A DNA stretch of 64,000 nt, from assembly GCF_028200735.1 (NCBI RefSeq), contig NZ_JAQKPV010000008.1:186001-250000 (forward strand), given 5' to 3'. Source of the DNA: Streptomyces sp. ACA25. Its GTDB lineage: Bacteria > Actinomycetota > Actinomycetes > Streptomycetales > Streptomycetaceae. The translations under genes were made by a program, and so were the position numbers. Under the pieces are notes generated by a model. It was given only the letters and a program-made list of their open reading frames with translations. It had not been told where the DNA came from and did not search any database. Position 1 is the stretch's first letter. The number at the start of each line of letters is the position of its first letter. This document shows positions 9,335 to 17,136 of the stretch, piece after piece.

Positions 9335-10003
9335 ATGCACATCGTCATCATGGGGTGCGGGCGCGTGGGAGCAGCTCTCGCGCAGACCCTGGAGCAGCGC
9401 GGGCATTCCATCGCCGTGATCGATCAGGATCACACGGCGTTCCGCCGCCTCGGTTCCCGCTTCGGCGGTCGCCGGGTGACCGGCCGGGGCTTCGACCGGG
9501 ACACCCTGGAGGAGGCGGGCCTGGCGGAGGCCGGGGCGTTCGCCGCGGTCAGCAGCGGAGACAACTCCAACATCATCGCGGCCCGGGTGGCCCGGGAGGT
9601 GTTCGGAGTGGAGAACGTGACGGCGCGGATCTACGACTCCCGCCGGGCAGAGGTCTACGAGCGGCTGGGCATCCCCACGGTGGCCACGGTCCGCTGGACG
9701 GCCGACCAGATGCTGCGGCGGCTGCTGCCGACGGGCGCGGAGCCCTTGTGGCGGGACCCCAGCGGGGGGGTGCAGCTCTCCGAGGTGCACATCGCGCCCG
9801 CGTGGCTCGGCCACCGGGTGAAGCGGTTCCAGGAGCGCACGGGGGTGCGGGTCGCCTTCCTCACCCGGATGGGTGAGGCGGTGCTGCCCACGTCGCGGAC
9901 GGTTCTGCAGGAGGGCGATCTGGTGCACGTGATGATGCACTCCGATCAGGTGGCCGAGGTCGAGGCCGCCTGCATGCTGGGGCCTGAGGAGAGTCGCTCA
10001 TGA
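9335..10003 (+). CDS. TrkA family potassium uptake regulatory protein (CeoB-like)
   Basis: This 222-residue cytosolic protein is of the RCK/KTN type. The N-terminal Rossmann domain starts MHIVIMGCGRVGAALA, a dinucleotide-binding GxGxxG with the acidic residue at the end of strand 2 (VIDQD). A TrkA-C domain occupies about residues 135-215. Such proteins bind NAD(H) or ATP and gate Trk/Ktr potassium transporters. No channel subunit is encoded nearby. The stop codon overlaps the start of the next trkA-like gene (ATGA at 10000-10003), so the two are translationally coupled and probably form a hetero-oligomeric pair, as for mycobacterial CeoB and CeoC. Confidence 0.9.
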   Translation: MHIVIMGCGRVGAALAQTLEQRGHSIAVIDQDHTAFRRLGSRFGGRRVTGRGFDRDTLEEAGLAEAGAFAAVSSGDNSNIIAARVAREVFGVENVTARIYDSRRAEVYERLGIPTVATVRWTADQMLRRLLPTGAEPLWRDPSGGVQLSEVHIAPAWLGHRVKRFQERTGVRVAFLTRMGEAVLPTSRTVLQEGDLVHVMMHSDQVAEVEAACMLGPEESRS

Positions 10004-10683
10004 GGGTCGTGATCGCCGGGGCCGGGGCCGTGGGGCGCTCGGTGGCGAACGAGCTCCTGGAGAACGGCCACGAGGTGCTGCTCATCGACAAGTCGCCGGA
10101 GGCGGTGTCGGTCGGGCGGGTACCGGAGGCGGAATGGCTGCTGGCGGACGCCTGCGAGATCACGACGCTGGACGAGGCCGCCCTGGAGCGCTGTCAGACG
10201 GTCATCGCGGCGAGTGGTGACGACAAGGTCAATCTGGTGGTGTCGCTGCTGTCGAAGACCGAGTACGGGGTCCCGCGGGTGGTGGCCCGGGTGAACCATC
10301 CCAAGAACGAGTGGCTGTTCAACGAGGCGTGGGGGGTCGACGTCGCGGTGTCCACTCCGCGGCTGATGTCCGCGCTGGTCGAGGAGGCCGTGAGCGTCGG
10401 CGATCTGGTGCGGCTGATGCGGTTCAGCCAGGGCGAGGCGAACCTCGTGGAGCTGACGCTGCCTCCGGAGGCCTCGCTGGTCGGTACCCGGGTGGGCGAG
10501 GTGGCCTGGCCGCAGGACACCGCGCTGGTGGCGATCATCCGGGGCACCCGGGTGCTCATCCCGGACCCGGATGACGCGTTGGCGGCCGGTGACGAGCTGC
10601 TGTTCGTCGCCGCCGCGCAGCAGGAGGCTCAGCTGGAGCAGTTGCTGGGTGCGGCCCGGCGCCGGGCTGCACCCAGCAGCTGA
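10000..10683 (+). CDS. TrkA family potassium uptake regulatory protein (CeoC-like)
   Basis: This 227-residue second RCK protein begins MRVVIAGAGAVGRSVAN, again a GxGxxG nucleotide-binding loop with IDKS after strand 2. A TrkA-C domain follows at about residues 135-218. It overlaps the upstream trkA-like gene by 4 bp and is the last gene of this two-gene operon, which ends at a very strong hairpin (10702-10756). Its role is inferred from the family: nucleotide-dependent control of potassium uptake at the membrane. The two paralogues are diverged, suggesting distinct subunits rather than a recent duplication. Confidence 0.9.
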   Translation: MRVVIAGAGAVGRSVANELLENGHEVLLIDKSPEAVSVGRVPEAEWLLADACEITTLDEAALERCQTVIAASGDDKVNLVVSLLSKTEYGVPRVVARVNHPKNEWLFNEAWGVDVAVSTPRLMSALVEEAVSVGDLVRLMRFSQGEANLVELTLPPEASLVGTRVGEVAWPQDTALVAIIRGTRVLIPDPDDALAAGDELLFVAAAQQEAQLEQLLGAARRRAAPSS

Positions 10684-10701
10684 GGCCGGAGGCGGGTCCG
10701 T

Positions 10702-10756
10702 ACATGCCGGTGCCCGGGTCCCGACACCTTCTGTCGGGACCCGGGCACCGGCATGT
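10702..10756. terminator. perfect 25-bp hairpin, bidirectional terminator
   Basis: The arms 10702-10726 and 10732-10756 are perfectly complementary (25 bp) around the 5-nt loop CCTTC. The hairpin lies 19 bp after the second trkA-like stop and about 75 bp before the stop of the convergent DUF3159 gene, so it can serve both. No U-tract is evident, as is usual for Streptomyces terminators. Confidence 0.85.
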
Positions 10757-10830
10757 CTCCTGCGTCTGAGGCCCGGCCGCGGCGGGGTGCCGGGGCGGCC
10801 GGGCTCACGCCAACGGGAAGGCTCGCGGCG

Positions 10831-11628
10831 TCAGGGCTGCTGGGGCGGCGGGGGTGTGCCGTCGCCGCCTGTCACGGGCCGCACGGCGGCGTCGACCGGG
10901 CTCGCCGGGTGGACGGCGGCCCGTTCTGCTTCCTGCTCGGCGGCCTCGGCCGCTTCCATCTCCGCGATCACGTTGATGGGCGGCGGCGCCTTCACCAGGA
11001 TGATCCAGGTGAGGTAGACGGCGAGCAGGAAGGGCGGGATGCCCAGTGCCACCCGCAGCCAGCCCAGCTGGGTGGCGTCTCCCCAGAAGTAGATCGGGAA
11101 GGTGATCGCCGACTTGGCCAGCAGGATGCCGCCCCACACGTAGCTGGCCTTGACGTAGGCCCGTTTGCGGCCCGGGTTGCGGGTCCGCCAGGAGAGGTTC
11201 TCCTTGAAGACCGGCCCGAGGATGAGCCCGAGCAGCGGGAACCCGGCCGCCGAGCTGACCACGTAGGCCAGGCCCAGGCAGAGCGTGTAGACCATGCCGG
11301 GCAGGTAGAAGTTCTTGGCGTCGCCGGTCATCATCGCGAAGACCGCGCCGATGGCGACCCCGAACACCCCGCTGAAGGCGTGTTTGACGGTGTCGCGCCC
11401 GGCCAGGCGGGCCAGGGCCATCAGTGCGGACAGGCTGAGGGCGGCGATGGCCGAGAAGTGGATGTCGCGGTTGATGGTGTAGCTGAGGATGAAGACGAGT
11501 CCGGGGACGGTCGTCTCGACCATGCCCCGCACGCCGCCGAACGCCTCGAAGAAGGCCTCCTTGGTGGCGGCTTCGTCCGTTTCCCGCTCATCCGCCGGAC
11601 CGGTGGCCTGCTGCTCGAGTGAGGTCAC
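10831..11628 (-). CDS. DUF3159 family membrane protein
   Basis: This 265-residue protein has about six predicted membrane segments between residues 45 and 220, flanked by a charged N-terminus and a Pro/Ala-rich C-terminal tail. Signature strings include GLVFILSYTINRDIH and a central FKENLSWRTRNPGRKRAYV loop typical of DUF3159. The function is unknown. It starts with GTG, with a GGAG sequence 7 nt upstream, only 3 bp after the stop of the OB-fold gene, so the two are cotranscribed. The same OB-fold/DUF3159 neighbours lie beside ceoB/ceoC in mycobacteria (recalled), hinting at a shared role in ion or envelope physiology. That is inference only. Confidence 0.85.
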   Translation of the reverse strand: MTSLEQQATGPADERETDEAATKEAFFEAFGGVRGMVETTVPGLVFILSYTINRDIHFSAIAALSLSALMALARLAGRDTVKHAFSGVFGVAIGAVFAMMTGDAKNFYLPGMVYTLCLGLAYVVSSAAGFPLLGLILGPVFKENLSWRTRNPGRKRAYVKASYVWGGILLAKSAITFPIYFWGDATQLGWLRVALGIPPFLLAVYLTWIILVKAPPPINVIAEMEAAEAAEQEAERAAVHPASPVDAAVRPVTGGDGTPPPPQQP

Positions 11629-11631
11629 CCG

Positions 11632-12036
11632 CTACTCCGTTCCGAAAGGTCGTAGCTCGTATCGGGGGTTGAACAGCACGGGACGGCCGCGGGATGTGGC
11701 GATCCGCCCGTAGGCGACCATCTCGCGGCCCGGCTGCACGCCGGCGATCGACCGGCGGCCCAGCCAGACGACCTCCAGGGACCCCGAGCCGTCGTCCAGC
11801 TCGGCCTCCACGGCGGGCAGGCCCGCCACGGTGCGTTCACCGACCTTGCGCAGCGTACCGCTGACGCGGACCACGGTGCGGCCCTGCGCCTCCTCGGCGC
11901 AGTCGCAGATGCGGGTGCACGCGACGTCCTCGGCATCGGAGTCGTCGCTGTCGGGAGCCTCGGAGTCGGGCTCCGAGCCGGTCAGCAGACGCCAGAACCG
12001 ACCGCCGCGCCGCTCGGGACGGCTACCACCTGTCAT
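11632..12036 (-). CDS. OB-fold nucleic acid-binding domain protein
   Basis: This 134-residue protein has an acidic Ser/Asp-rich N-terminal stretch (residues 20-37) followed by a single OB-fold at about residues 45-130. The fold reads as GRTVVRVSGTLRKV, LEVVWLGRRSIAGV and GREMVAYGRIA, with two cysteines (ACTRICDCAEE) before it. The tRNA-anticodon/RecG-wedge type OB fold is expected to bind nucleic acid, but the substrate is not known. It is the first gene of a two-gene minus-strand operon with DUF3159. The short acidic N-terminus differs from the basic tails usual in nucleic acid-binding proteins. Confidence 0.8.
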   Translation of the reverse strand: MTGGSRPERRGGRFWRLLTGSEPDSEAPDSDDSDAEDVACTRICDCAEEAQGRTVVRVSGTLRKVGERTVAGLPAVEAELDDGSGSLEVVWLGRRSIAGVQPGREMVAYGRIATSRGRPVLFNPRYELRPFGTE

Positions 12037-12129
12037 GCGAACAGCCTAACCGCTGGGCAGGTCCCGGAGGCAGTCCGGGACGTGACCTGTGCCGCGGCCG
12101 TCAGCCACGCGCGGGGTTTCCCCGGAGGG

Positions 12130-12166
12130 CGCCGTGCCGCCGGCGCGGGGCTTCGGCGGCACGGTG
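12130..12166 (-). terminator. terminator-like hairpin after DUF3710 gene
   Basis: The arms 12132-12142 and 12154-12164 are perfectly complementary (11 bp) and can extend by two further pairs including one G-U. The hairpin lies 12 bp beyond the DUF3710 stop on the minus strand and before the separate OB-fold operon. Confidence 0.55.
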
Positions 12167-12177
12167 TCCGGTGGTGC

Positions 12178-12939
12178 TCAGCGGACCTCGGTGATCTCCG
12201 GGCCGCGGCGGAGCTTGTCGAGACCGCCGGCGAAGCGGGAGCCGGAGGCGCCCTCCTGCTCGGCGGGCTGCTGCTTGATGCCGTCGGGGACCATCTTGGC
12301 GTCCTCCGGGAGCTTCAGGACGATGGGGTCCCGGGGTGCCATCGGCGTGTCACCGCGGACCACGACGGTGTCGCGGAAGATCTGCTCCAGCAGGCCGGCG
12401 GCCTGCGGCTGCACCGCGCCCTGCCCGGAGATCACTCCGCGCAGGAACCAGCGGTTGCCGTCCACGCCGATGAAGCGGACGGCCTGGACTCCCTGTTTGC
12501 CGTCGGGCAGCTGCACGGGGACCCGGGCCCGCAGCTCCCAGCCGAGCGGGCCCTCGACCTCGTCGATGGTGCCGCCCTGCTGCGTGATGCCGGAGGCGAT
12601 CTCCTCGCGGACCTCGCCCCAGATTCCTTCCCGCTTCGGTGCGGCGAAGGCCTGGAGCTGGAGGGCGCTGTCCTGGAGCACGATGGTCGAGGCCACGATC
12701 GCGTCACCGGCGACCTCCACCCGCAGCTCCATGCCCTTCACCCCGGGGACGAAGAGACCGCCGAGGTCGACCCGGCCCTCGCCGGGGCTGCCGACCTCGG
12801 TGATGTCCCACGGCCCGTCCGGCCGGGGTGCGGGTTCCAGCTTCACCCGGCGCACCTCGGCCTCGTCCGGGGCGTCCTCCGCGGTGGGCTCCACAGCGCC
12901 CTCGGGTTCTTCGTTCCGCTTGCGACGACGTCCGAACAC
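12178..12939 (-). CDS. DUF3710 family protein
   Basis: This 253-residue soluble protein has a basic N-terminus (MFGRRRKRNEE), an acidic linker, and then the conserved DUF3710 body (about residues 40-220) rich in beta strands, with GPWDITEV, GVKGMELRVEV and RFIGVDGNRWFLRGVI. It starts with GTG one base after the dut stop, with AAAGGACAG inside the end of dut serving as ribosome-binding site, so it is tightly coupled to dut. The function is unknown. Its fixed linkage to dUTPase in actinobacteria suggests a role in nucleotide or envelope housekeeping, but nothing in the sequence shows catalysis. Confidence 0.85.
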   Translation of the reverse strand: MFGRRRKRNEEPEGAVEPTAEDAPDEAEVRRVKLEPAPRPDGPWDITEVGSPGEGRVDLGGLFVPGVKGMELRVEVAGDAIVASTIVLQDSALQLQAFAAPKREGIWGEVREEIASGITQQGGTIDEVEGPLGWELRARVPVQLPDGKQGVQAVRFIGVDGNRWFLRGVISGQGAVQPQAAGLLEQIFRDTVVVRGDTPMAPRDPIVLKLPEDAKMVPDGIKQQPAEQEGASGSRFAGGLDKLRRGPEITEVR

Positions 12940-12940
12940 G

Positions 12941-13435
12941 TCACTGTCCTTTCAGTGCGTAGGGTGCGTAAGGGTGGTGCTCGCCGGCATGGCCGCCCGA
13001 GGAACCGAACCCCCCCGTGGACCGTGCCGATCCCGGCAGCTCCGCGACTTCGTGGAAGCGCACCGTCTCGACCCGCTGGACGACGAGTTGAGCGATCCGG
13101 TCGAAACGTTCGAACCGCACGCTTTTCCTCGGGTCCAGATTGACCACAATGACCTTGATCTCTCCACGGTACCCGGCATCCACCGTCCCGGGTGCGTTCA
13201 CCAGTGCCACGCCGTACCGGGCGGCGAGACCGGACCGCGGATGCACGAACGCCGCGTAACCGTCGGGCAGCGCGATGGCGATACCGGTCGGCAGGACCGT
13301 CCGCTCCCCGGGGGCCAGCTCGGCGGCCTCGGTGGTGATCAGATCGGTGCCCGCGTCGCCGGGGTGGGCCCGGGACGGCAGCGGGACATCGGGGGCGGTC
13401 CGGCGGATGAGGACATCCACGGGAGCGTTGGTCAC
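12941..13435 (-). CDS. dut: dUTP diphosphatase
   Basis: This trimeric dUTPase of 164 residues hydrolyses dUTP to dUMP and pyrophosphate, keeping uracil out of DNA and feeding thymidylate synthesis. The five conserved motifs are visible: AGTDL (motif 1), [11 protein letters not shown] (2), [16 protein letters not shown] (3), [10 protein letters not shown] (4) and a glycine-rich C-terminal STGGFGSSG (5). The frame is open further upstream to 13639, but GTG at 13435 has a good GAGGTGA ribosome-binding site and gives the usual family length. The downstream DUF3710 gene is only 1 bp away. The DUF3093 gene is divergent. Confidence 0.95.
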   Translation of the reverse strand: MTNAPVDVLIRRTAPDVPLPSRAHPGDAGTDLITTEAAELAPGERTVLPTGIAIALPDGYAAFVHPRSGLAARYGVALVNAPGTVDAGYRGEIKVIVVNLDPRKSVRFERFDRIAQLVVQRVETVRFHEVAELPGSARSTGGFGSSGGHAGEHHPYAPYALKGQ

Positions 13436-13529
13436 TAGGTCACCTCGCAGGAGGTCCGGTCTGCACTCACGGGTCCAGACCTTACCGCCGCGGACGGGCC
13501 GGTGACGTGCGCCTGCGATGCTTGTCCGT

Positions 13530-13985
13530 ATGCAGCCGTACGACGAACGACTGACCGTGCCCCGCTCCTGGTGGCTGATCGCGCTGACCGCGGGCGCCCT
13601 GCTGGGCGTGGTTCTCCTTCCCCTCGGGCTGGTGCCCATGCTCGCCGGGCTGACGGGGGGAACGGCCGCGGCAGGGGTGGCGCTGAGCGCCTACGGCTCG
13701 GCGCGGATCCGGGTGACGTCCGGGTCCCTGGTGGCGGGCGCGGCCCGGATTCCTCTGACCGCGCTCGGTGAGGCCCGGGTACTCGACGCCGAGGAGGCGC
13801 TCGCCTGGCGGACCCACCGGGCGGACGCCCGGGCCCACATGCTGCTCCGCGGGTACATTCCGACGGCTCTGCGGGTCGAGGTCACGGATCCGGAGGACCC
13901 GACGCCGTACCTCTACCTGTCGACGCGGAGCCCGGAGCGGCTTGCCTCGGCTCTTGCCGTGGCGAGCCGGTCCGGGCAGAGCTGA
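13530..13985 (+). CDS. DUF3093 family membrane protein
   Basis: This protein of about 151 residues begins [15 protein letters not shown]. Two closely spaced hydrophobic segments (about residues 15-60) form a membrane hairpin, followed by a soluble domain ending in [27 protein letters not shown], typical of DUF3093. An in-frame ATG at 13518 would add four residues; neither start has a strong ribosome-binding site and the shorter one matches the usual N-terminus. It is divergent from dut, an arrangement also recalled from mycobacteria. The function is unknown. A 12-bp hairpin follows it. Confidence 0.85.
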   Translation: MQPYDERLTVPRSWWLIALTAGALLGVVLLPLGLVPMLAGLTGGTAAAGVALSAYGSARIRVTSGSLVAGAARIPLTALGEARVLDAEEALAWRTHRADARAHMLLRGYIPTALRVEVTDPEDPTPYLYLSTRSPERLASALAVASRSGQS

Positions 13986-14003
13986 CCGCCCTGTGACGCA
14001 TGT

Positions 14004-14032
14004 CCGGGCGAGGCCCCCGCGGCCTCGCCCGG
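14004..14032. terminator. 12-bp perfect hairpin between convergent genes
   Basis: Arms 14004-14015 and 14021-14032 with a 5-nt loop sit between the DUF3093 stop and the stop of the convergent DUF4193 gene, so the hairpin probably terminates both transcripts. Confidence 0.75.
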
Positions 14033-14066
14033 TCACGCACGACGGCTGTGCGACGGTGCCCGCCGG

Positions 14067-14366
14067 TCACGCCGCGCAGTCACGGCAGATCGGCTGACCG
14101 TTCTTCTCGGCCGCCAGCTGGGAGCGGTGGTGCACCAGGAAGCAGCTCATGCAGGTGAACTCGTCCGCCTGCCGGGGCAGCACCCGTACCGAGAGCTCTT
14201 CGTTGGACAGGTCGGCGCCCGGGAGCTCGAGGCCCTCGGCCTGCTCGAACTCGTCCACGTCGACGTTCGACGCCGACTTGTCGTTCCGCCGAGCCTTGAG
14301 CTCCTCGATGCTGTCCTCGTTGACATCGTCATCGGTCTTGCGTGGAGTGTCGTAATCCGTTGCCAT
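14067..14366 (-). CDS. DUF4193 family zinc-ribbon-like protein
   Basis: This 99-residue acidic protein begins MATDYDTPRKTDDD. The C-terminal half contains FTCMSCFLVHHRSQL and PICRDCAA, two CxxC pairs that probably bind zinc. Members are conserved across actinobacteria next to dut/DUF3093 and their function is not established. The start codon has a strong GGGGGAGAG ribosome-binding site, consistent with high expression. Upstream, at 14597-14610, lies a perfect 14-bp palindrome that could be an operator. RNA-polymerase or ribosome association is conceivable for such small zinc proteins but is not shown by sequence. Confidence 0.85.
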   Translation of the reverse strand: MATDYDTPRKTDDDVNEDSIEELKARRNDKSASNVDVDEFEQAEGLELPGADLSNEELSVRVLPRQADEFTCMSCFLVHHRSQLAAEKNGQPICRDCAA

Positions 14367-14596
14367 GGTTGCTCTCCCCCTCTGGGTGTCTGTGGTGTCT
14401 CCAGCGCTGCTAACGCACAGGAGGCCGGTCTTGTGCCCGACCTGAGGCGGAGATTTTGCCTCACATCAAGCCCTGTTACTCAATCGACACCCAACCGGAC
14501 GCCTGAAGAGGTGATCATCCGGCCCGCCGATCGGGGTCCATAACGGCCGAGAGGCCGGTCACAGCCGCTTCGCACCCGCCCCGAAGCGTGGAACTG

Positions 14597-14610
14597 TGTG
14601 ATGGATCACA
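14597..14610. promoter_or_regulatory. 14-bp perfect palindrome (TGTGAT-GG-ATCACA)
   Basis: This exact inverted repeat lies between the end of cutS and the DUF4193 gene, about 230 bp upstream of the DUF4193 start. The half-sites resemble Crp-type TGTGA/TCACA, but the spacing is 4 rather than 6 bp, so assignment to Crp is doubtful. Confidence 0.4.
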
Positions 14611-14638
14611 TTGGCATTTTCCTGCTCCCTACATGTTC

Positions 14639-15904
14639 TCAGACCGGAAGACGGACTCGCATGACGAGTCCGCCGGATGCCCTGGGTTCTGCCATGACCG
14701 AGCCGCCGTGCGCCCGCGCCACCGAGCGGACGATGGACAGGCCGAGGCCGACGCCCTTGTCGCTGCCGGTGCGCTCGGTCCGCAGTCGCCGGAATGGCTC
14801 GAACATATTATCGATCTCATATGCCGGGACCACCGGCCCCGTGTTCTCCACCACCATGAGGGCCGCCCCCGCGCTCACCGCGGTGTCGACCCGGACCCAG
14901 CCACCGTCCGTCAGGTTGTACCGGACGGCGTTCTGCACGAGATTCAGTGCGATCCGCTCCAGGAGTACCCCGTTTCCCTGGACATAAGCGGGCGGCCGCA
15001 CTCCGCGCAGCTCCACGCCGCGGTTCTCCGCCTCGGCCCGGACCTGCTCCACCGCCCGCCCGGCGACCTCGGACAGATCGACGGGCTTGCGGTCCATGAT
15101 CTCGTTCTCACTGCGGGCCAGCAGCAGCAGTCCTTCCACCAGCTGCTCACTGCGCTCGTTGGTCGCCAGCAGCGTCTTGCTGAGCTGGGTGACCTCCGGG
15201 GACGCTCCCGGATCGGACAGCTGGACCTCGAGAAGAGTGCGGTTGATGGCCAGCGGGGTGCGCAGCTCGTGGGAGGCGTTCGCGACGAACCGCTGCTGAG
15301 CGGTGAAGGCCCGGTCGAGCCGGTCCAGCATCTCGTCGAAGGTGTCGGCGAGCTCCTTGAGCTCGTCGTCCGGCCCGTCCAGCTCGATGCGGCGGTGCAG
15401 GTCGGATCCGGCCACCGAGCGGGCGGTGCGGGTGATCCTGCCGAGCGGGGCCAGCACCCGGCCCGCCATCACGTAACCGAACGCGAATGCCGCCACCGCG
15501 AGACCGAGCAGCGCCAGGAGGGACCGGCGCAGCAGCTGGTCCAGCGCGATGGCCTTCTGGGTCTCGGCGCAGCGGGTGAACCACTCGCGGAATGTCTCGT
15601 TGTCCACGTCCCCGGTGAGCCCGGGGCAGGCGTCGGAGGTGATCTCGACGTTCGCGTTGATGATCCGGAAGGGCATCGAGGTGCCCGCGTGGATGGCCTG
15701 GGCCGCCAGCAGGTAGATGATCGCGAGCAGCATGATGCCGGCCGCCAGGAACATCCCGCCGTAGAGCAGGGTGAGCCGGATGCGGAGGGTCGGGCGCACC
15801 CAGGGCAGGGCAGCCGGCTCCGGCTCGCGCGGGTCCCAGCGGGGCTTGGGCGGCGTCGCGGGCCGCGGGGGGACGGCAGAGCCGGGCGGGAGGGGAGAGG
15901 GCAT
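14639..15904 (-). CDS. cutS: sensor histidine kinase CutS
   Basis: The membrane histidine kinase has 421 residues. A Pro-rich cytoplasmic N-terminus precedes TM1 (about 44-66). A short extracytoplasmic sensor of about 55 residues with two cysteines (Cys93, Cys112) precedes TM2 (about 127-150), HAMP, the dimerisation helix with the phospho-acceptor ASHELRTPL (His212), and an ATPase domain with LNLVQNAVRYN and GVGLGLSIV. It lies 13 bp downstream of cutR in one operon. CutRS is the conserved Streptomyces system linked to secretion and cell-envelope stress. The cysteine pair in a tiny sensor loop suggests sensing of extracellular redox or disulfide state, which is inference from the sequence and family. 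Confidence 0.9.
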   Translation of the reverse strand: MPSPLPPGSAVPPRPATPPKPRWDPREPEPAALPWVRPTLRIRLTLLYGGMFLAAGIMLLAIIYLLAAQAIHAGTSMPFRIINANVEITSDACPGLTGDVDNETFREWFTRCAETQKAIALDQLLRRSLLALLGLAVAAFAFGYVMAGRVLAPLGRITRTARSVAGSDLHRRIELDGPDDELKELADTFDEMLDRLDRAFTAQQRFVANASHELRTPLAINRTLLEVQLSDPGASPEVTQLSKTLLATNERSEQLVEGLLLLARSENEIMDRKPVDLSEVAGRAVEQVRAEAENRGVELRGVRPPAYVQGNGVLLERIALNLVQNAVRYNLTDGGWVRVDTAVSAGAALMVVENTGPVVPAYEIDNMFEPFRRLRTERTGSDKGVGLGLSIVRSVARAHGGSVMAEPRASGGLVMRVRLPV

Positions 15905-15917
15905 GGCGGGACTCCGG

Positions 15918-16571
15918 TCAGATCCGGTAGCCGGCGCCCGGCACCGTGGTGATCACCGGGGGTTCGCCGAGCTTGCGGCGCAGGGTCATCACGGTGACCC
16001 GCACGACGTTGGTGAAGGGGTCGGTGTTCTCGTCCCAGGCTTTCTCCAGCAGCTGCTCGGCGGAGACGACCGCTCCCTCGGCGCGCATGAGCACCTCCAG
16101 GACCGCGAACTCCTTGGGTGCCAGATGGACCTCCCGGCCGTTGCGGAACACCTCGCGGCGGTTCGGGTCGAGCCGGAGGCCGGACTGCTCCAGCACGGGC
16201 GGCAGCGGCGCGGTGGTGCGCCGCCCCAGGGCGCGAACCCGGGCGATGAGCTCGGCGAAGGCGAACGGTTTGGGGAGGTAGTCGTCGGCACCCAGCTCCA
16301 GCCCTTCGACCCGGTCGCTGACGTCTCCGGAGGCCGTCAGCATCAGGACCCGCACCGGGAGGCCCAGTCCGACGATGTGCCGGCAGACGTCGTCGCCGTG
16401 CACCAGGGGCAGGTCCCGGTCGAGCACCACCACGTCGTAGTCGTTGAGTCCGACCCGTTCCTCGGCGGCCGCTCCGTCGTAGACCACGTCAACCGCCATG
16501 GCCTCCCTGCGCAGCCCGGTGGCCACCGCGTCGGCGAGCAGCTGCTCGTCCTCGACCACGAGTACACGCAC
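15918..16571 (-). CDS. cutR: response regulator CutR
   Basis: This OmpR/PhoB-family regulator of 217 residues starts at GTG 16571 (VRVLVVEDEQLL). The receiver domain has the acidic pocket EDE, phospho-acceptor Asp51 in VVLDRDLP, the conserved Thr in MLTASG and Lys in LPKPF. The C-terminal winged helix ends TVMTLRRKLGEPPVITTVPGAGYRI. The frame is open further upstream, but this GTG has an AAAGGA ribosome-binding site and gives the canonical 217-residue length. It is the first gene of the cutRS operon. The 299-bp gap to the divergent small gene holds its promoter and a short perfect palindrome at 16791-16803. Confidence 0.9.
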   Translation of the reverse strand: MRVLVVEDEQLLADAVATGLRREAMAVDVVYDGAAAEERVGLNDYDVVVLDRDLPLVHGDDVCRHIVGLGLPVRVLMLTASGDVSDRVEGLELGADDYLPKPFAFAELIARVRALGRRTTAPLPPVLEQSGLRLDPNRREVFRNGREVHLAPKEFAVLEVLMRAEGAVVSAEQLLEKAWDENTDPFTNVVRVTVMTLRRKLGEPPVITTVPGAGYRI

Positions 16572-16790
16572 GTCCTGATCCTTTCTCGGGGGCGGGCGGG
16601 GCACAGTGCGGCCGGGCCCGGGCCCATGGTGCCCGAGGAGCGGTAGGACACCGGTAAACCGCGGCCGGGGAGTCAACACCGGCGTAATTCACTTTGCCGG
16701 AAGGTTTCCCGGGGGGCGTCTCCGGGGAGTAGCCCCTTGCACACCCCGCGATCATGATCTCTGCTGGCGGCAAGCCACGGAACGCTGCCG

Positions 16791-16803
16791 ACCTGTCACA
16801 GGT
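16791..16803. promoter_or_regulatory. 13-bp palindrome ACCTGT-C-ACAGGT
   Basis: This perfect inverted repeat with one central base lies in the divergent region between cutR (start 16571) and the 56-residue protein (start 16871). It could be an operator for either gene; no cognate regulator can be named. Nothing else was recognised in 16572-16870. Confidence 0.35.
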
Positions 16804-16870
16804 TCAGTTCGCGACCACACCCACTTCGGCACACCCTCGTGCCGCCGACCCGAAGACGAGGGGGCGCACC

Positions 16871-17041
16871 ATGGACGCGTTCACCGCAGGCATTCTGCAG
16901 CGCATAAAGGTCACCGAGTACGAGCTTCACCGCGCGCGCCAAGCCGGTGACGTGTACACCATGGACGTGGAGCAGGCCGAGCTCGAGGACCTGCAGCGGC
17001 TGGCCGCCGACCACGGGGTGCAGGTCAACGCTCCGGTGTGA
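16871..17041 (+). CDS. small conserved hypothetical protein (56 aa)
   Basis: The ORF begins MDAFTAGILQRIKVTEYELH and is preceded by GAGGGGG, a good ribosome-binding site. The in-frame upstream extension to 16754 has no such site and looks non-coding. The protein is a predicted alpha-helical hairpin with charged, heptad-like sequence (LQRIKVTEYELHRA, DVEQAELEDLQRLAADH). There is no signal peptide or membrane segment. It is divergent from cutR and followed by a 20-bp terminator hairpin. Its function is unknown; an adaptor or regulatory role is only a guess from its size and coiled nature. Confidence 0.75.
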   Translation: MDAFTAGILQRIKVTEYELHRARQAGDVYTMDVEQAELEDLQRLAADHGVQVNAPV

Positions 17042-17067
17042 GCCGCCCGGACAGCACGGCGCGGCGT

Positions 17068-17110
17068 GACGGCGCCCTGCGGGGAAGCAGCTTCCCCGCA
17101 GGGCGCCGTC
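17068..17110. terminator. 20-bp perfect hairpin terminator
   Basis: The arms 17068-17087 and 17091-17110 pair without mismatch around a 3-nt apex (in practice a slightly larger loop). The hairpin sits between the small gene's stop (17041) and the convergent inositol-monophosphatase stop (17137), and probably terminates both. Confidence 0.8.
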
Positions 17111-17136
17111 GGCCGTTCGGACGGCGGGCGCGGCGG

